From Tretioscincus oriximinensis (Eukaryota; Chordata; Lepidosauria; Squamata; Gymnophthalmidae), in assembly GCA_022410635.1 (NCBI GenBank), contig JAJVDF010000135.1, forward strand, positions 1,174,439 through 1,238,438: a stretch of 64,000 nt of DNA, written 5' to 3'. Below, one piece after another: positions 12,281-24,139 of the stretch (within the stretch, counting starts at the first letter, position 1; every line of letters begins with the position of its first letter). Made by a program: the position numbers and the translations under genes. The notes under the pieces are model-generated. The model worked only from the letters and a program-made list of their open reading frames with translations. It was not told the DNA's origin and searched no databases.

Positions 12281-12572
12281 TGACTAGTTTGGATACTAGG
12301 ATGGATGTCTGGATGTTGCCTCTGGGATGGAGCAACCATTTGGATACTAGTTTGGATACTAGGATGGATGTCTGGATGTTGCCTCTGGGATGGAGCAACC
12401 ATGACTCCCTGCAATACCATTTGCAGGGAGTCATGAACAGGTGCATATTTTGCTTTCCTCTGTTCGGGCTGCCCAGGTGCATCTGGTGGGCCTCTGTATG
12501 ACACAGAATGCTGGACTTGATGGGCTGTGGCCTGATCCAGTATGGCTCTTCTTATGTTCTTAAGTTCTTAGT
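12281..12572 (+). mobile_element. CR1-type LINE 3' UTR with internal duplication
   Basis: The region ends with the CR1 3' UTR blocks CATCTGGTGGGCCTCTGT, ACACAGAATGCTGGACTTGA and a TTCTTATGTTCTT terminus, shared with copies at 21335-21645 and 60530-60810. Two peculiarities are unique to this copy: a 63-bp tandem duplication (units start at 12291 and 12354) and a perfect 14-bp hairpin (12401-12414/12421-12434) where the other copies have only an imperfect one. Open frames here are repeat translations. Confidence 0.85.
12401..12434. repeat. perfect 14-bp hairpin in CR1 3' UTR
   Basis: ATGACTCCCTGCAA and TTGCAGGGAGTCAT are exact reverse complements around a 6-nt loop (TACCAT). The sister copies at 21481 and 60650 read GTGCTCCTGAAATGCCAT in the left arm, so the left arm here has been changed to match the right. 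Confidence 0.95.
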
Positions 12573-13089
12573 TTTATCACAAACCACTATAATCTTAAGC
12601 CTCCCCCAAAAGACTCAATCCACAGCAGTATAAATATATTCTATGGCACGTCCACATAGATTGATTAATTTTGAATCAAACTTGATGGCACTTCCTAGAA
12701 TCCTGCCTAAATGGGTTCCTTGTTTTATATGCCATCTCATATGCCATTGTTTTTGTTTCTCATTAGCATGCTTCCATGACCAAATAAATTGCTATTGGGC
12801 ATATTTAAAGAGTCTATACCTATAGTGGTGTTCTGACTTGTTCCAGGTTTAACAGGAATAGAGTTTTGTTCTGGAATAAGGAACAGTAGCTCAGCTAGTT
12901 GATGTCTGTTCTAAACGTTGCACAAACAGATAACAGCATGCCACACTATAGGTCTATTAAAAATGAAGCTGAACATTTTACATTCCACTGATTTAAAAAA
13001 ATAAAATTAAAGTATAAACCACCAAAAGATTGGTAAAAATTAATTGACCTTCTGAAATGAAATATTCATAGATGTTGTTTCCTGGTTTT
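12573..13089. other. unique sequence, nothing recognised
   Basis: No repeat or gene recognised. Confidence 0.45.
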
Positions 13090-13440
13090 ATATATGGTCA
13101 GAGGAACATAAGAGAAACCGTATTAGATCAGGCCTCGTTTTATCCAGTCCATATGTTGTCTCAAAACAGTGCCTGACCAATAAATAGCTTCTGGGCATTC
13201 TTAATCAGAAGACAAACGCAAGACTTTCATCTTCTCCAAACTTCATGCAAGTAGCCTTTAGAGATACCATGCCTGTTTTTTCAATATACAGACAGTACCA
13301 AACAGTTGTTCTAGTAGCCATTGATACACTTGTCTTGCTTGAATTTGTCTACTCTTGTTCTTAAAGCTACCCAGCTATGTTGCTCTCACTATCTCTTTTG
13401 GCGATAAATGGAAATCCAGGATATCCCCATGCATCTTACA
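13090..13440 (-). mobile_element. old CR1-type LINE 3' end
   Basis: GAACATAAGAGAAACC, ATCAGGCC and CAGTCCATATGTTGTCTC, later GTAGCCATTGATACACTTGT and GAATTTGTCTACTC, are the diverged reverse complement of the CR1 3' UTR and ORF2 C-terminus. Confidence 0.7.
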
Positions 13441-14082
13441 AACAAGTAGTCAAGCTTTGATTTGTATGCGAGTTAGATTCTCCCCAAATGGCATACAAAT
13501 GGGAACCATGCAAATTTATTTCAGTATATATCATTAAATTTGGACGGACATATCAGTTGGAGGGACATATCAGAGACAAAATGGGCTAAAGAGGGAATGC
13601 AGCTATGGCTGGAAGAACTCATTACTGAACCTCCTCCTCCAATTATATCTTTTAAGGCAGAGGAGGGGAAGTTGTTTGGGAAGGGATAGCTGCTATGACA
13701 ACAATCCAGTTATTTTAAAAAAATGTCACTTGCTGGAAAGATTGTCTGTATGTGACTGAGCACGGAAGAAGGCAATGGAGGGAGCAACAGAACCAGAGTG
13801 AAGATCTTGCAGAGTAAGGGCAACTAAGCAGATTCCTTTCCAAAAATGGGGAACTAGAATAGGATTTTCATGAACCATCTTCTAAAGGGTTTGTTCCAAT
13901 CCAGCTGCTGATTCCATTCCCTCCTCCTTTAGCAGCTTCCCATCAAGTGAGAGTGAGACCACCTGCTTCAGTAACTCCTTTATTCCGCAACATGTGGTTC
14001 TCACATCATTTTTGTATACTTGGATCACTGCAGGAACAGCGCCCCCTTTGGATCACAATCCTTCACCCCTCCCCTGGCTTTA
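13441..14082. other. unique sequence, nothing recognised
   Basis: No repeat or gene recognised. Confidence 0.4.
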
Positions 14083-14462
14083 TAAAGAAGAAGAAGAAGA
14101 AGAAGAAGAAGAAGAAGAAGAAGAAGAAGAAGAAGAAGAAGAAGAAGAAGAAGAAGAAGAAGAAGAAGAAGAAGAAGAAGAAGAAGAAGCTTGTTCTTAC
14201 ACCCCACCCTTCTCACCCAAAGGGGCTCAGAGCAGCTTACAAGGTTAATTTTTGCTTGAAGGCTTACATCTATTCACTCTTCCCCACCCGGTTAATGGTG
14301 GTATTCATTTATCTAATTGAAATATAGATTTCAAATCTACTTTCTTATGAACAGTTGAATTGGCTAGAGCTGAAGAGGGCGCTCACCCTTCTTCATGTCT
14401 GACACAGGACCTCGAAACCAGATCTCTCAGTTGAAAGTCTGGCTCTTAGTGACTGCACCATT
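14083..14462 (-). mobile_element. SINE subfamily I with expanded GAA/TTC tail
   Basis: Reverse-orientation SINE. From its 5' end (right) come a tRNA-like head (GGTTTCGAGGTCCTGTGTC on the minus strand), GAGCGCCCTCTTCAGCTC, a central block with ATCTAATTGAAATATAG-type sequence, a 3' block and a (CTT)n tail. The tail has expanded to about 35 pure AAG units on the plus strand at 14085-14189. Frames encoding poly-Lys, poly-Glu or poly-Leu here are artefacts of the microsatellite. Confidence 0.9.
14085..14189. repeat. (AAG)n microsatellite, about 35 units
   Basis: An uninterrupted AAG/GAA tract of about 105 bp. It sits exactly where the SINE has its CTT tail, so it arose by expansion of that tail. 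Confidence 0.98.
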
Positions 14463-16689
14463 CATTCCTTCACAGGCTATGATGTCCCTCTTCAACCCAA
14501 AAGTCTCTGGGGCTGTATAAATGGATCAAATGCACAGTAGCAAAACTGCATTAACAGAAATAATGTAAAACAAGGACTGACTATAAACTGAAATGTTTGT
14601 ACAACCAGATACCATAAATTATTTTATTTTTTATGTTTCTGGATAGACACTTTATTTAGGAACATATCATTATGAAGCAATTGGTGATATGTGGTTGGAC
14701 GTTGCCTTTGCCTGTCTCTGGATGACAGTATAAAACTACGTCCACGTTCTTGCTAGGAAAACCACATGGTTGTGAGTGTACAATTATTATAGGATGTAAT
14801 GGTTTCCTTTTGCTGATGATGACATTGCTGAAGTTTTAGTTTTGCACTGTAACTGTAATATGTTAATTGTGGTGTTCTGCTTTTTTCTTTTTACAGTGTG
14901 TGGTCCATTCTCTCTAAAGCTAAATGTTCATTAGATAGATGTGGTGTGGTGCTGGGTGGTCATTTACCTTATTGAAAACTGAGCCTTCTTAGTCACCAGC
15001 AGCATGTAAAAGTTGGAATATGCTGTGCTGACTCTCTATACCTTGGCCATTTTCAGGGTATTTTTTTTACCTTGCTGCAGCTCCAAAAAGGCAGGATGAG
15101 AGAGGGAGTGGTGTGTGTGAGTATTATCTGCTGAACTGCAAAAATCACTTGGGGAAGCAGCCAGCAAGATGATGGGACGGCTGAGAGTTTGGCAGCGGCA
15201 GCTATGAGATGACTACTATAAGCAATTGCCTTGCCTATTGGAGTAAAGGAAGTGCAGTGAAGGAAGAGAGGGCAGTCACCTGCGCTGCTGGGGTTTTTTC
15301 CCCTTCAAAATTTTTGCTTGTGAGCTATGAACTGATGAAGGAGAGACTGAGAAAGGGAGATAAGGCAGGTGGGGAGAAAGAGAGAGAACAGAAGAAAGAT
15401 AATAGAAACAGGAAGAAAAAGTGGCAAGAATTTGCTGATTGTCTCTTAATACTATGTCACATTCTTAATACTATGACAATATCAATTCTAGACACGAGTT
15501 TTTTAAGAACACTCAAGATTGTAAAAATTATTCTTGATTTAAAATATAAAAAGTGAATGTTTGTGGCTCAAGTAAAGAATGCTTAAAATATGATCGCCTC
15601 TTATTAAAAATTATGTTGACGTAAGTCAACCCTGCCCAGGATTATATCGTGGAATAGGAACTTACTATGCTATAGTAGGCCCTGGGTAATATATTCAAAC
15701 CTAAATTACTTCCTGACAATCTGTTCAAGAAGCACAGGAAGGACTCTATCGTATGCAAATCTATTTTATGTTTCAGCAACATAAAGAGCAACAAAGTATG
15801 TTACAATACCAGGGGCACCCATTCTCTCTCTCTTGTTTTATATTTTGATTGTTTCTTCACTATAAACACATAACAATACGAATAAGAATCCATGTAAAAC
15901 ATTGTATGGAAAACAAATGAAAAAAATTGTGATAAGATTGACACTTAATCTGGCATAAAAAATCATAATATATGAATTTGCTGAAGATAAAAAGAAAAAA
16001 CGTTGTGATGATAGTGAAAAATAATTTCAATAAAATCAGACCATTTTTTATGAGTGCAGTTGATAGCATTAATAATGGGTATACAACAATAAAAAATGCA
16101 ATATTTTGGATTAAGGAGCAGAGGTAATACTAATATTTAGAATGGTGGGAAGAAACAACATGTTAAAATGTGTGACCCTCCCCTTCGGAAATACCATTAG
16201 TTAAAAAAAAGTAGTTAAAAAATTTAAAGTACTGAAGTGAAGTATAAAAGCAATATAATGAAGATAGATAAATATTTTTATTTTCAAAGGAGGAAATGAA
16301 AAAGGTTAGTTTGTTAAGAAGATAAGAACTCCATTTTGGTGGGTGAAATCCATTCATTTTTCACAGGTCACCTATTATTATCTCATGGTTATGCTTACAG
16401 TGGGCAGGTCCAAGAACATAGGTTGCTGGAGAAAACTGAATTTGTTCAGTTAGTACCAATCTCACAAAACCTTGATGTGCCTCTAGAGCTGGCATTGCCT
16501 CTTACACTGGAATGAGGGAAGCCGTTGATTTTCATCTGCTGCTGCCTTTAACAAGCTGCAAAATTTTGAGCTCCTGACAGGTAAGAGGTGTGTTGCTTGA
16601 GGTGATGACGTGTGGGCCTTGCAGTGGCTATCACATAGCCTGATAGCTAAAGAGAGTGTGAGGCTATGTGTGGAAAGACTTGTGGGTGC
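14463..16689. other. unique sequence; AT-rich in second half
   Basis: No repeat or gene assigned. The 115-codon plus frame at 15209-15556 ends in basic, low-complexity sequence and has no recognisable homologue. 15860-16370 is strongly AT-rich. A 10-bp stem (CACATAGCCT/AGGCTATGTG) lies at about 16629-16668. Confidence 0.4.
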
Positions 16690-16870
16690 AGGAAGACCCT
16701 TAACATGTCATGTTCGAGACTTGGAGAAACTTCATTGGCTGGCAAGTAGATTAAGTATGGTATTCCAAGCTAAGCAGAATTCTCAACACACAGCTTCACT
16801 TTCTCAAAATTGTATTGACATGGCAATTCCCATCTTGTCAATTTTGACTGCCAAAAGGAACCACATTCAT
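16690..16870 (+). mobile_element. possible L2-type ORF2 fragment
   Basis: A frame reading RDLEKLHWLASRLSMVFQAK resembles the LHWLPVxxRIxFK segment of L2-group LINEs. It is the only evidence, so the call is weak. Confidence 0.35.
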
Positions 16871-18254
16871 TTTTGCTGAGCATTGGAGCTGCAATTCCTC
16901 TGTTTTTCCTAGAACATAACTTCTGATTGGATCTGAATAAATTGGACTATTTTTTCTTTAATTGTTCAGTTTATTTTCTGCTTAAATCAACCAAGATAAA
17001 GTTTTTAGATGTTTTAAATGTTTACATCTACATCAAAGTTAAAACCAGACTTATTTAATACTCCATTATAAACTTTTAATGATCTCTGAGTGGCAAATTC
17101 CATTACAGGCGAAATAATGATTTAGTTAGAAATGTTATAAGGGTTACATCTGAAGTTGTTACATCTCTTGTAGACAGACATATCATTGTCTTCATCTGTT
17201 CTAAATATAAACGGTCTTTCCAGTCAGTGTCCTAGGCAGTTTATAAGAAACACAGATTAAGCAACGTTAAATAAACAGTGCAATATAATAATAAAGATAA
17301 CTCAGAAAAGACATGGGTTGTGTGCAGTGCTTGTGTGCATGCATGTCAGCCACAGAAGAGCAAGGAAAGATTGTCCTTGATACCCTGTTAAACGTATTTG
17401 TCCAAATTAGTAAGCCCTCTTAAGTTTGTCCTTTGATGTAATCCTGCAACTTTTCTATGTGCTTCACAATAAATACAGCAATCCATTTAACAATCCTTCA
17501 CCAGAAAAGCAGCCTTCAGTATACTGTTCATATTTGTACTTGATTCTAAATGAAAAAGTGGCATATTTTTAAAAGGCCCATTTAAATTTGCAAATTGTTC
17601 CAAATAAGGGAGACCTACCCAAACTACAGGCTTTAAAAACATTTTTAAATTTCCTCTTGTCCTATCCATGAAATCCAAGATAGTTTATTACAAGCATAAC
17701 TTCCTTGTTTGCTTTTAAAGGGGAATATTAAAATCTAGGGAAAACACATCCAAGTTTCCCATATTCTGAATTCCAATTAATGTTTCCACAGGTTATAGTC
17801 TGCCCCCTTCCCCCCCCCCCAAAAAAAAAAAAAGTTTTGTGAGGAAATCAGCAAATACTGATTCTAAGGCAAGTAAGCTATAAACTTCAATCAGGTTGTG
17901 TACTATGTTTTAAATTTAAAATATAATGGTCTAATTTGGGGGGAAATCTAGAACAAGGAAAAAAATATTTTTGGCCACGTTGCTGACAAAAATAATATTG
18001 CAGAAAGGAAAAGATGAAGACTGCAAGCACATGGGGTTTTCCTACCATGATGGCAGGATCATCATGATGAGTCCATTCCATGTAGCAATGGAGCTTTCAT
18101 TATCCATCTGGAAAATACCTGGGGAAAAGCTCCATTGCCCTAAAATACCAAATTGCCTATCCTTTCAGGAATCAGCACAAAATGCTGCTGCTTCCATTGA
18201 GCAGTCTGATGTATCTGCATTTTGTTTCTGCTTTCTCCTGCTTTACCCTCGCCA
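16871..18254. other. unique sequence, nothing recognised
   Basis: No repeat or gene recognised apart from a C-run/A-run junction near 17810-17834. Confidence 0.4.
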
Positions 18255-18339
18255 GCTCCACAGGGATTTTCCAGGTGAGTATAGATGAGTAAAATCCACA
18301 ATTGCTTTTAGATTGTTGGTTTTACTCATCTTGTGGAGC
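18255..18339. repeat. inverted repeat (19-bp plus 8-bp arms)
   Basis: Inner arms 18283-18301 (AGATGAGTAAAATCCACAA) and 18313-18331 pair with two mismatches. Outer arms GCTCCACA (18255-18262) and TGTGGAGC (18332-18339) pair exactly. It could be a small MITE; no target duplication was identified. Confidence 0.6.
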
Positions 18340-18407
18340 AGGCAGAAGTATTAAACAACAGTCAGGTTTGATATCATAAATGGGTTAGTTAATATATGAA
18401 GCATAGA

Positions 18408-18557
18408 ATCCACACATCACTTTTATTCCACTGCTATAGTGGAATATTCCACAATCTTCCACAATTTTTAACAATAAAACATTATGTTGACTGGTTTATT
18501 CCAGAATATCCATGCTTTATTGTGGAATATAGTGGAATAAGTAAGTGATTTGTGGAT
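18408..18557. mobile_element. 150-bp MITE candidate
   Basis: The ends ATCCACACATCAC and GTGATTTGTGGAT are reverse complements with one mismatch. Inward, TATTCCAC and GTGGAATA blocks pair again (ATTCCAC...TATTCCACAA on the left against the right). There is no coding potential and no clear target-site duplication. Confidence 0.65.
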
Positions 18558-19302
18558 GGTTTCAGAAAACTGCAGTTACTAAAGCAATAATGCTTTTCTT
18601 CCTGCATATTAAAATGACCACCACACTTGCAGTGTTTTTTTAAAGCACCAGTATAAGTAAGGCTGGATTTGGGACAGGAAGTGATGTCATTTCTGGGGCG
18701 GGACAGAAAGTGATGTCACTCCGGGTGCCATTCCCGAAAGCAGATTCCAGAAGTGACATTATTTGCCCTATGCTCTCTTGTCTCCCACTCTCAGCTGCCT
18801 ATACAGGGGCTGTAGTAGCAGCCCGGGGCAGACAGGCAAAGCAGCACACAGACAGACAGGTGATAGTAGACACAACTGGGAGAAACAGCTGGCAATTTGC
18901 CACCCCCAGTAAATGGCCACCAACCTGTTGCCTAGGGTTTTAGCCCTTGTAGCCCCTGCCCAAGATCTGGCTCTGATCATAGCCAATAACATTCCTAGGT
19001 GCAGTATTGACGGCTGGTGAAAGGGGGTCAAAGAACACATCAAATGGCCCCATGAACCATGATTCAGTTAGGGAACTGGCACTGTTTCTGGTCCACTAGG
19101 ACAAGATTCCTATGTCAGCAAATGGAAATTCTGGTGACATCCATCTCCCACTGCAGTCACTTCCAAGGCAGTCTTTTGAGTGAAGCCTTTGGGTCCCAAT
19201 CTATTTAATTTATCAAATTTCAGCCATTATTGAACTGTGGTCAAAATCTTTATCCATCTTTAAAGGTTGAAGGCCAGAAATCTGTAGAAAGAAAATGAAC
19301 AA
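18558..19302. other. unique sequence with short tandem duplication
   Basis: At about 18671-18722 the phrase GGGACAGGAAGTGATGTCA is repeated as GGGACAGAAAGTGATGTCA, about 34 bp apart. The surrounding GC-rich sequence to 18980 may be a repeat I cannot name. Confidence 0.4.
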
Positions 19303-19502
19303 AATAATAATAATAAGAACTGGGTTCTTATACCCCGCTTTTCTCATCTTCCAAAGGGACTCAAAGCAGCTTACAAGGGTATTTTGCCAGAAGGCTTACT
19401 TTCTATCTTCCCCACCAGGCTGTGGTGGTTCCCATGTACCTACTTGCAGTCAGTTGCAATGTCTCGCAATTCATGCTTTCGAATAACTGAGTTGGCTAGA
19501 AT
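19303..19502 (-). mobile_element. SINE subfamily II, 5'-truncated
   Basis: Reverse orientation: (AAT)n tail, then TTCTTATACCCCGCTTTTCT, CAGCTTACAAGG, CCACCAGGCTGTGGTGGTTC and GCAGTCAGTTGCAATGTC, ending at GTTGGCTAGA. The tRNA-like head is missing, so it is 5'-truncated. Confidence 0.8.
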
Positions 19503-21334
19503 ACCTGGAATGAACACATATGAATTTGTGTTCCAAATTTCCTGATAATTTCTAAACAAGGACAGTATGGAAAAGATATTGAACAAACAGAAATGTAAAT
19601 TTTCTTGTAATGCACTAATGACTTGTGAAGACAAATAATAAATGGCATAGATATCAGACATTTTCTGTAAAAATTCCTGATTTTACCAAATTCTGTGAAA
19701 CCTAAAAAAACCCCATCCACATACCAATATGTATTTCACTACACAGTAGGACAATATTAGAATTTGTTAGTGGACCAAGAAATACAGCAATGTATTCTCT
19801 CTTGGGATACATTTATTGGCTTGAAATATCATTGTTCTTCCCCTTTCCCCTGTCCAGTTTAAGGAGAAAAAATGTTAACCCATCGATTTGCAAAGGTTAG
19901 ATGGATCATAAAATGAAGTGTGTTCCTATGCTGGTTAAAGAGCTCGTTCTTTGTCCCATAAATCTATCCAAAGTAAATTCTGTTTATTCTGTTTATTCTT
20001 TTTACTGCAATTACAGTACCTAACCTGTAAGCCTGTGTATAAATCACAGATTGTGATTCATAGGCAAACACTTTCACCTCAAATAATGTGCACAATGTTA
20101 CATTTTCCTCTGGAGAAGCCATGAGAAGAATAATGAATATTCTGCTTTTCTCTCTCCTGTTACTGCCTCTTTTAATCAGAATCAAGCTGCTGCTTAGGAA
20201 GCAGAACCACCATAGCAACTTGTAAATGTTAATGGATAATTCACACAGTGGCAATGGTTTTAAGTCTCCATTGTATGCATCATTTGAAATATGAAGGGTG
20301 AGAATTAAATTCCCATTTCATAAAATCAGAGTCAAATCTACTCCTAGGTAATGAGATTTCACATGTGCTTGGAAAATGTTTATTCCCAAATATGAATTTA
20401 TGAAGACAGATACATGCTGTGAAAAGGAGCACCAACAACTGGGCTATGAGACACCAGCAGTGATTGAGCAACTTGCCAAGCAGAGCAGGCAGATGGGAAA
20501 TACTTCAGCTGGGATTCCAGCTACAGCCATTCTCAACTGGAGGGGTCCCACTATCCTGGAAAAAGGGTGTTCACACTTCAGTGCCTCTGAAGCTCAAGCA
20601 AGCTTTAAAGACCAACACAAGGGTTCCAATAATTGCCCATTGCTAAAGAAAAATAGGGTGTGCTCCCTTCTGCTGGGCTGGCTAATGATCTTGGGAAGAC
20701 CTGGAAAAAGAGATCTACTCATGTTTCGCTGAGGCTGAACTACAGTCTGTCTAATGCATATGCAGGGTGCTAGCAGGAATGGGATTTCTTAGATCATGCT
20801 AGACTGCGTGAGAGAGACTCAGAGGGCTGGACTTTGTGCTATAGACAGGGTTCCAGTTGTCAATAATAACAAAGCAACCAGCTTCCGGTTTCTCATCTTC
20901 CAGAAGAATTTCTTTTTGGGTTCTATGGTTCTTAACCTGCTTTTCTATGACATTTTTTTCATGACAACAAGTTCTTATTATAAAAGCTGGAATGCCCAGC
21001 AGCTTCATAAAGTTGGCAGTAGCAGCCCAAATGTAACAAGGGTGAAACAGAGCTGTTATTGTGCTGGTGGTGGAGCCTGATGAAAAATGTACTCCGAGCA
21101 GCAGGCAGCCTCTTCTGCCCAGCCTGTGTGGGCCCTGTCCTGTGGGTTATAGGTCCTAGCCTGTACTGCAGCTAGCCTGGGGAGGGAGGGTGCCTCTGCT
21201 TATAGGAAGATGGCTGGGAGATACATCTATACTGAACTACCAATGAATGTAAAAAGGGTCTTAGAGAGTCTCTAGATGGTCTAGAAATATTATGGAGGCA
21301 AATGTGCAGGAGTGACACAATGCACTCCTTTGGG
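19503..21334. other. unique sequence, nothing recognised
   Basis: No repeat or gene assigned. The 118-codon plus frame at 20376-20732 has no recognisable domain. Confidence 0.4.
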
Positions 21335-21645
21335 TGTAGAATTTACTTCCTGAAGAGGTAGTGGTAGCTGACAGCTTGGATAGTTTCAAGATAGGACTAG
21401 ACAGGTTTATGGACACCAAGGGTATAAATGGGTACTAGGATTGATGTCCGGATGCTGCCTCTGGGATGGAGCAACAGATAGTGCTCCTGAAATGCCATTT
21501 GCAGGGAGTCACGAACAGGTGCATATTTTGCTTTCCTCTGTTCGGACAGCCCAGGTGCATCTGGTGGGACTCTGTGTGACACAGAATGCTGGACTAGATG
21601 GGCTCTGGCCTGATCCAGTATGGTTCTTCTTATGTTCTTAATGTC
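21335..21645 (+). mobile_element. CR1-type LINE, ORF2 end and 3' UTR
   Basis: It opens with the last ORF2 codons (LLPEEVVVADSLDSFKIGLD pattern), passes into the 3' UTR (CTGCCTCTGGGATGGAGCAA; CATTTGCAGGGAGTCACGAA) and ends TTCTTATGTTCTTAATG. It is 5'-truncated and is the best-preserved 3' UTR copy for comparison with 12281-12572 and 60530-60810. Confidence 0.9.
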
Positions 21646-21702
21646 TATCCTCCTCTCATCCTCACAACCATTTATGTAGAGGGAGCAGAAGTGAGATGAC
21701 TT

Positions 21703-22002
21703 AGGCTGCATCCATATGAGGAGATTAAAAGTGGGTTTATCTGATATTGTGGACAGACAGCTGTCTGCAAGCATAGCGGCCAACTGCAATCATAGCTTTG
21801 CAGGGCTCCCCGCTGATTGGCACAGGGCTTGCCTGTGCAGGTCACATTTCTTTAAAAAGTGGGGCCATGAGAGCTGAAAATTTCAGCTGTTCTTTAACCC
21901 ACAGCGTGCCAGGTTTGCAGCGACAACAGCACTCACAACCTGCCATTAGGTCTGCAGAAGCCACCAGAGTGCAGACATCACTCCTGTGTGTGGATGCAGC
22001 CT
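21703..22002. mobile_element. 300-bp MITE candidate
   Basis: AGGCTGCATCCA at the left end and TGGATGCAGCCT at the right end are perfect 12-bp inverted termini. Similarity continues inward (ATATGAGGAG against CACACAGGAG on the right-arm complement). The interior is non-coding. No convincing target duplication. Confidence 0.6.
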
Positions 22003-22927
22003 CGGTGAAGTACAAGAAATAATCCTGGAAGTTGATCATTTTCTGCACATTACTAAATAACCAGCCAGATGGTGCAGCAGTTAAGTCATTTACATCTGCT
22101 GTTTTTCATTGGCACAGGAATGGCAAGAAGGGTTTGTGGAAAGTATTATAAGTTTTTAGAACCATTTAATGTTTTTATTAAAAATGCAGTATTATAAGAT
22201 GTTAGAATTTTCTTGATATATAATTTTTCAAAAAACAACAGGAGGGAATTGAAGCCAGTGTATGACTGACTATGGCAGAGCCCAGTCAGAGCCTGCCAGA
22301 GCCTACATGCTTTATGCCAAAACATTTCCCAGAATAAAACCAGGGCAGGAAATGAATGAAGAAGATGCTTTTGAGTTGCAGTGATTGTTTAATCAGTAAA
22401 TTATTACTTGTTAGCAAAATAACAAAATATGCTTTGAAGCATTCGCTCCTCACCCTTTCAGATTCATCATTCTATTTAAAGATGTCTCTCTAGTTCAAAG
22501 TGATCAAACTATTAATTATTGCTTACCAAGCAGGATCTGCAATCAAGCTGAGATGAGATTAGATCCTGAACCTCTTAGTTTTGTCTGGATCTGTCCAAAT
22601 GTGGTTAGTATAGATGTGTATGTGTGATCATCTGAAGCCATTGGATGTGGCTACAGTTTATTTACAGGAAATGGATGTCCAGATCCCTGAGAGGTTCTTC
22701 TAGACAAGAAGGTGCCAGAACTGATAAGAACCCCTGCTGATCTTCCTTTGAAGCCACAGATGGCAAGCAAACCTTCCGCACCTGATTGCTGATTTTGCCT
22801 TGTAAAATGAAACCAATAGGCTATCTAGTTCCAAATGACAGCAAACAGCTGGTTTCTTACAGGCTCTTCATCTAGCAGGGCATCTCTTCAATTAAATGGG
22901 GGAGAATACCAATACAGCATGATGATG
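22003..22927. other. unique sequence, nothing recognised
   Basis: No repeat or gene recognised. Confidence 0.4.
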
Positions 22928-22996
22928 GTAGTGATAGTAATAATAGTAATAATAGCAATAGTAATAATAGTAATAGTAATAAAAATAAAAATAAAC
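22928..22996. repeat. (TAATAG)n-type microsatellite
   Basis: Alternating AGTAAT/AATAGT units, then AAAAAT units; a short translated frame here is low complexity. Confidence 0.9.
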
Positions 22997-23064
22997 CCCT
23001 GTGAAGGCTTCTACAGTCACTTGCCATTTCATTAATTAGATTAGTTGTCTAGTGTCTATTCTAA

Positions 23065-23540
23065 ACATACATAAGAACATAAGAGGAGCTATGCAGAATC
23101 GAGCCAGCGAACATCTAATCTAGCATTCTGTCTCACACAGAGGCCCACTAAATGCAACCTTAGTGTCTACAAACTTGTACTTGACTGCTAGCTACTACCA
23201 ACTCTTCTGGAAGTAAATTCCAAAGGACAATGACTCACTGGGTGAAAAAACACTTTATCTGTTCTCACTCTTCTGCCCATCAGTTTCATGGAATGCCTTC
23301 CGATCCTAGTGTTGTATGACAGAGAAAATATTTTTTCTCTATGCACCTTATTCACTTCAATCAAATCACCTCTCAAACGCCATCTTTCGAGGCTGAAGAG
23401 GCCCAGACATTGCAGCCTGACTTCATAAGGGAGGTGCTCCAGTCCCTTGATCATTCATATTGCCCTTTTCTGCACCTTCTCTTGTTCCATTCTATTCTGG
23501 ACCTTGGTATTTGGGTGTTATTGAAATATTCGTCTTGCAA
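23065..23540 (-). mobile_element. CR1-type LINE, ORF2 C-terminus and 3' UTR
   Basis: Minus strand. The frame at 23188-23454 reads MIKGLEHLPYEVRLQCLGLF, then SLERWRLRGDLIEV and FTSRRVGSS-like text, which is the CR1 region after the RT domain. A shortened 3' UTR follows (GAACATAAGAGGAGC on the plus strand at its end). It overlaps in content with 25125-25610 but is a separate copy. Confidence 0.85.
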
Positions 23541-24139
23541 GACATGGCTATGTGACCTTCAGGGCCAGTGAAGGGACTGGTCTGCACCATAGGATTGCTT
23601 ATAATTATGGCATGAGAACAGCAGAAAGGACCCTTGATGATTTATGTCTTAAAGGTCATCATAAGAGCTTTAAAATGCATTAGGAAGCAATCATGTAACC
23701 AGCATTGTTGTTGTTTGATACTGCCTGATTTGTTTTATGCAGTTTCTTGTGCAGAAATGATTTGCCATTGCCTACCTCGACTAGGTGGCAAACCTGCAAC
23801 CTCTATTTTCCAGGCAGTTTGGTCTCCCATTCCGACCACATTGTCCCCACAAATCTGGACTGCTCTCTTGAGATAGGATAAAAACTGAGAGCTGATGAAA
23901 GAAATATTCTTTTTATGGTCTGCTTTTCTCTCAATAAAACCTTAATAGAACGAACCAGAACATTGATATATGCCTTACTTAGTATTTGGGAAATGCCACA
24001 CTTTTGCATAAGATACTTACCTTAGTCACGCCTTTATTTTTAAACTACTTCGGTCCTGAAGAATTAGCTTATTCTGTTTTTATTCTTTGGACTGAAGATA
24101 TCCTGGCCTTTGGTTGAAGAAATGTAGTTTTTCTTCCCA
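23541..24139. other. unique sequence, nothing recognised
   Basis: No repeat or gene recognised. Confidence 0.4.

Noticed and set aside
13947..14327. Frames encoding poly-Lys, poly-Glu and poly-Leu
   Set aside because: They translate the (AAG)n microsatellite and adjoining SINE.
24009..24030. ATACTTACCTTAG, resembling the 5' end of U1 snRNA
   Set aside because: Similarity ends after about 11 bases; the rest of U1 is absent.
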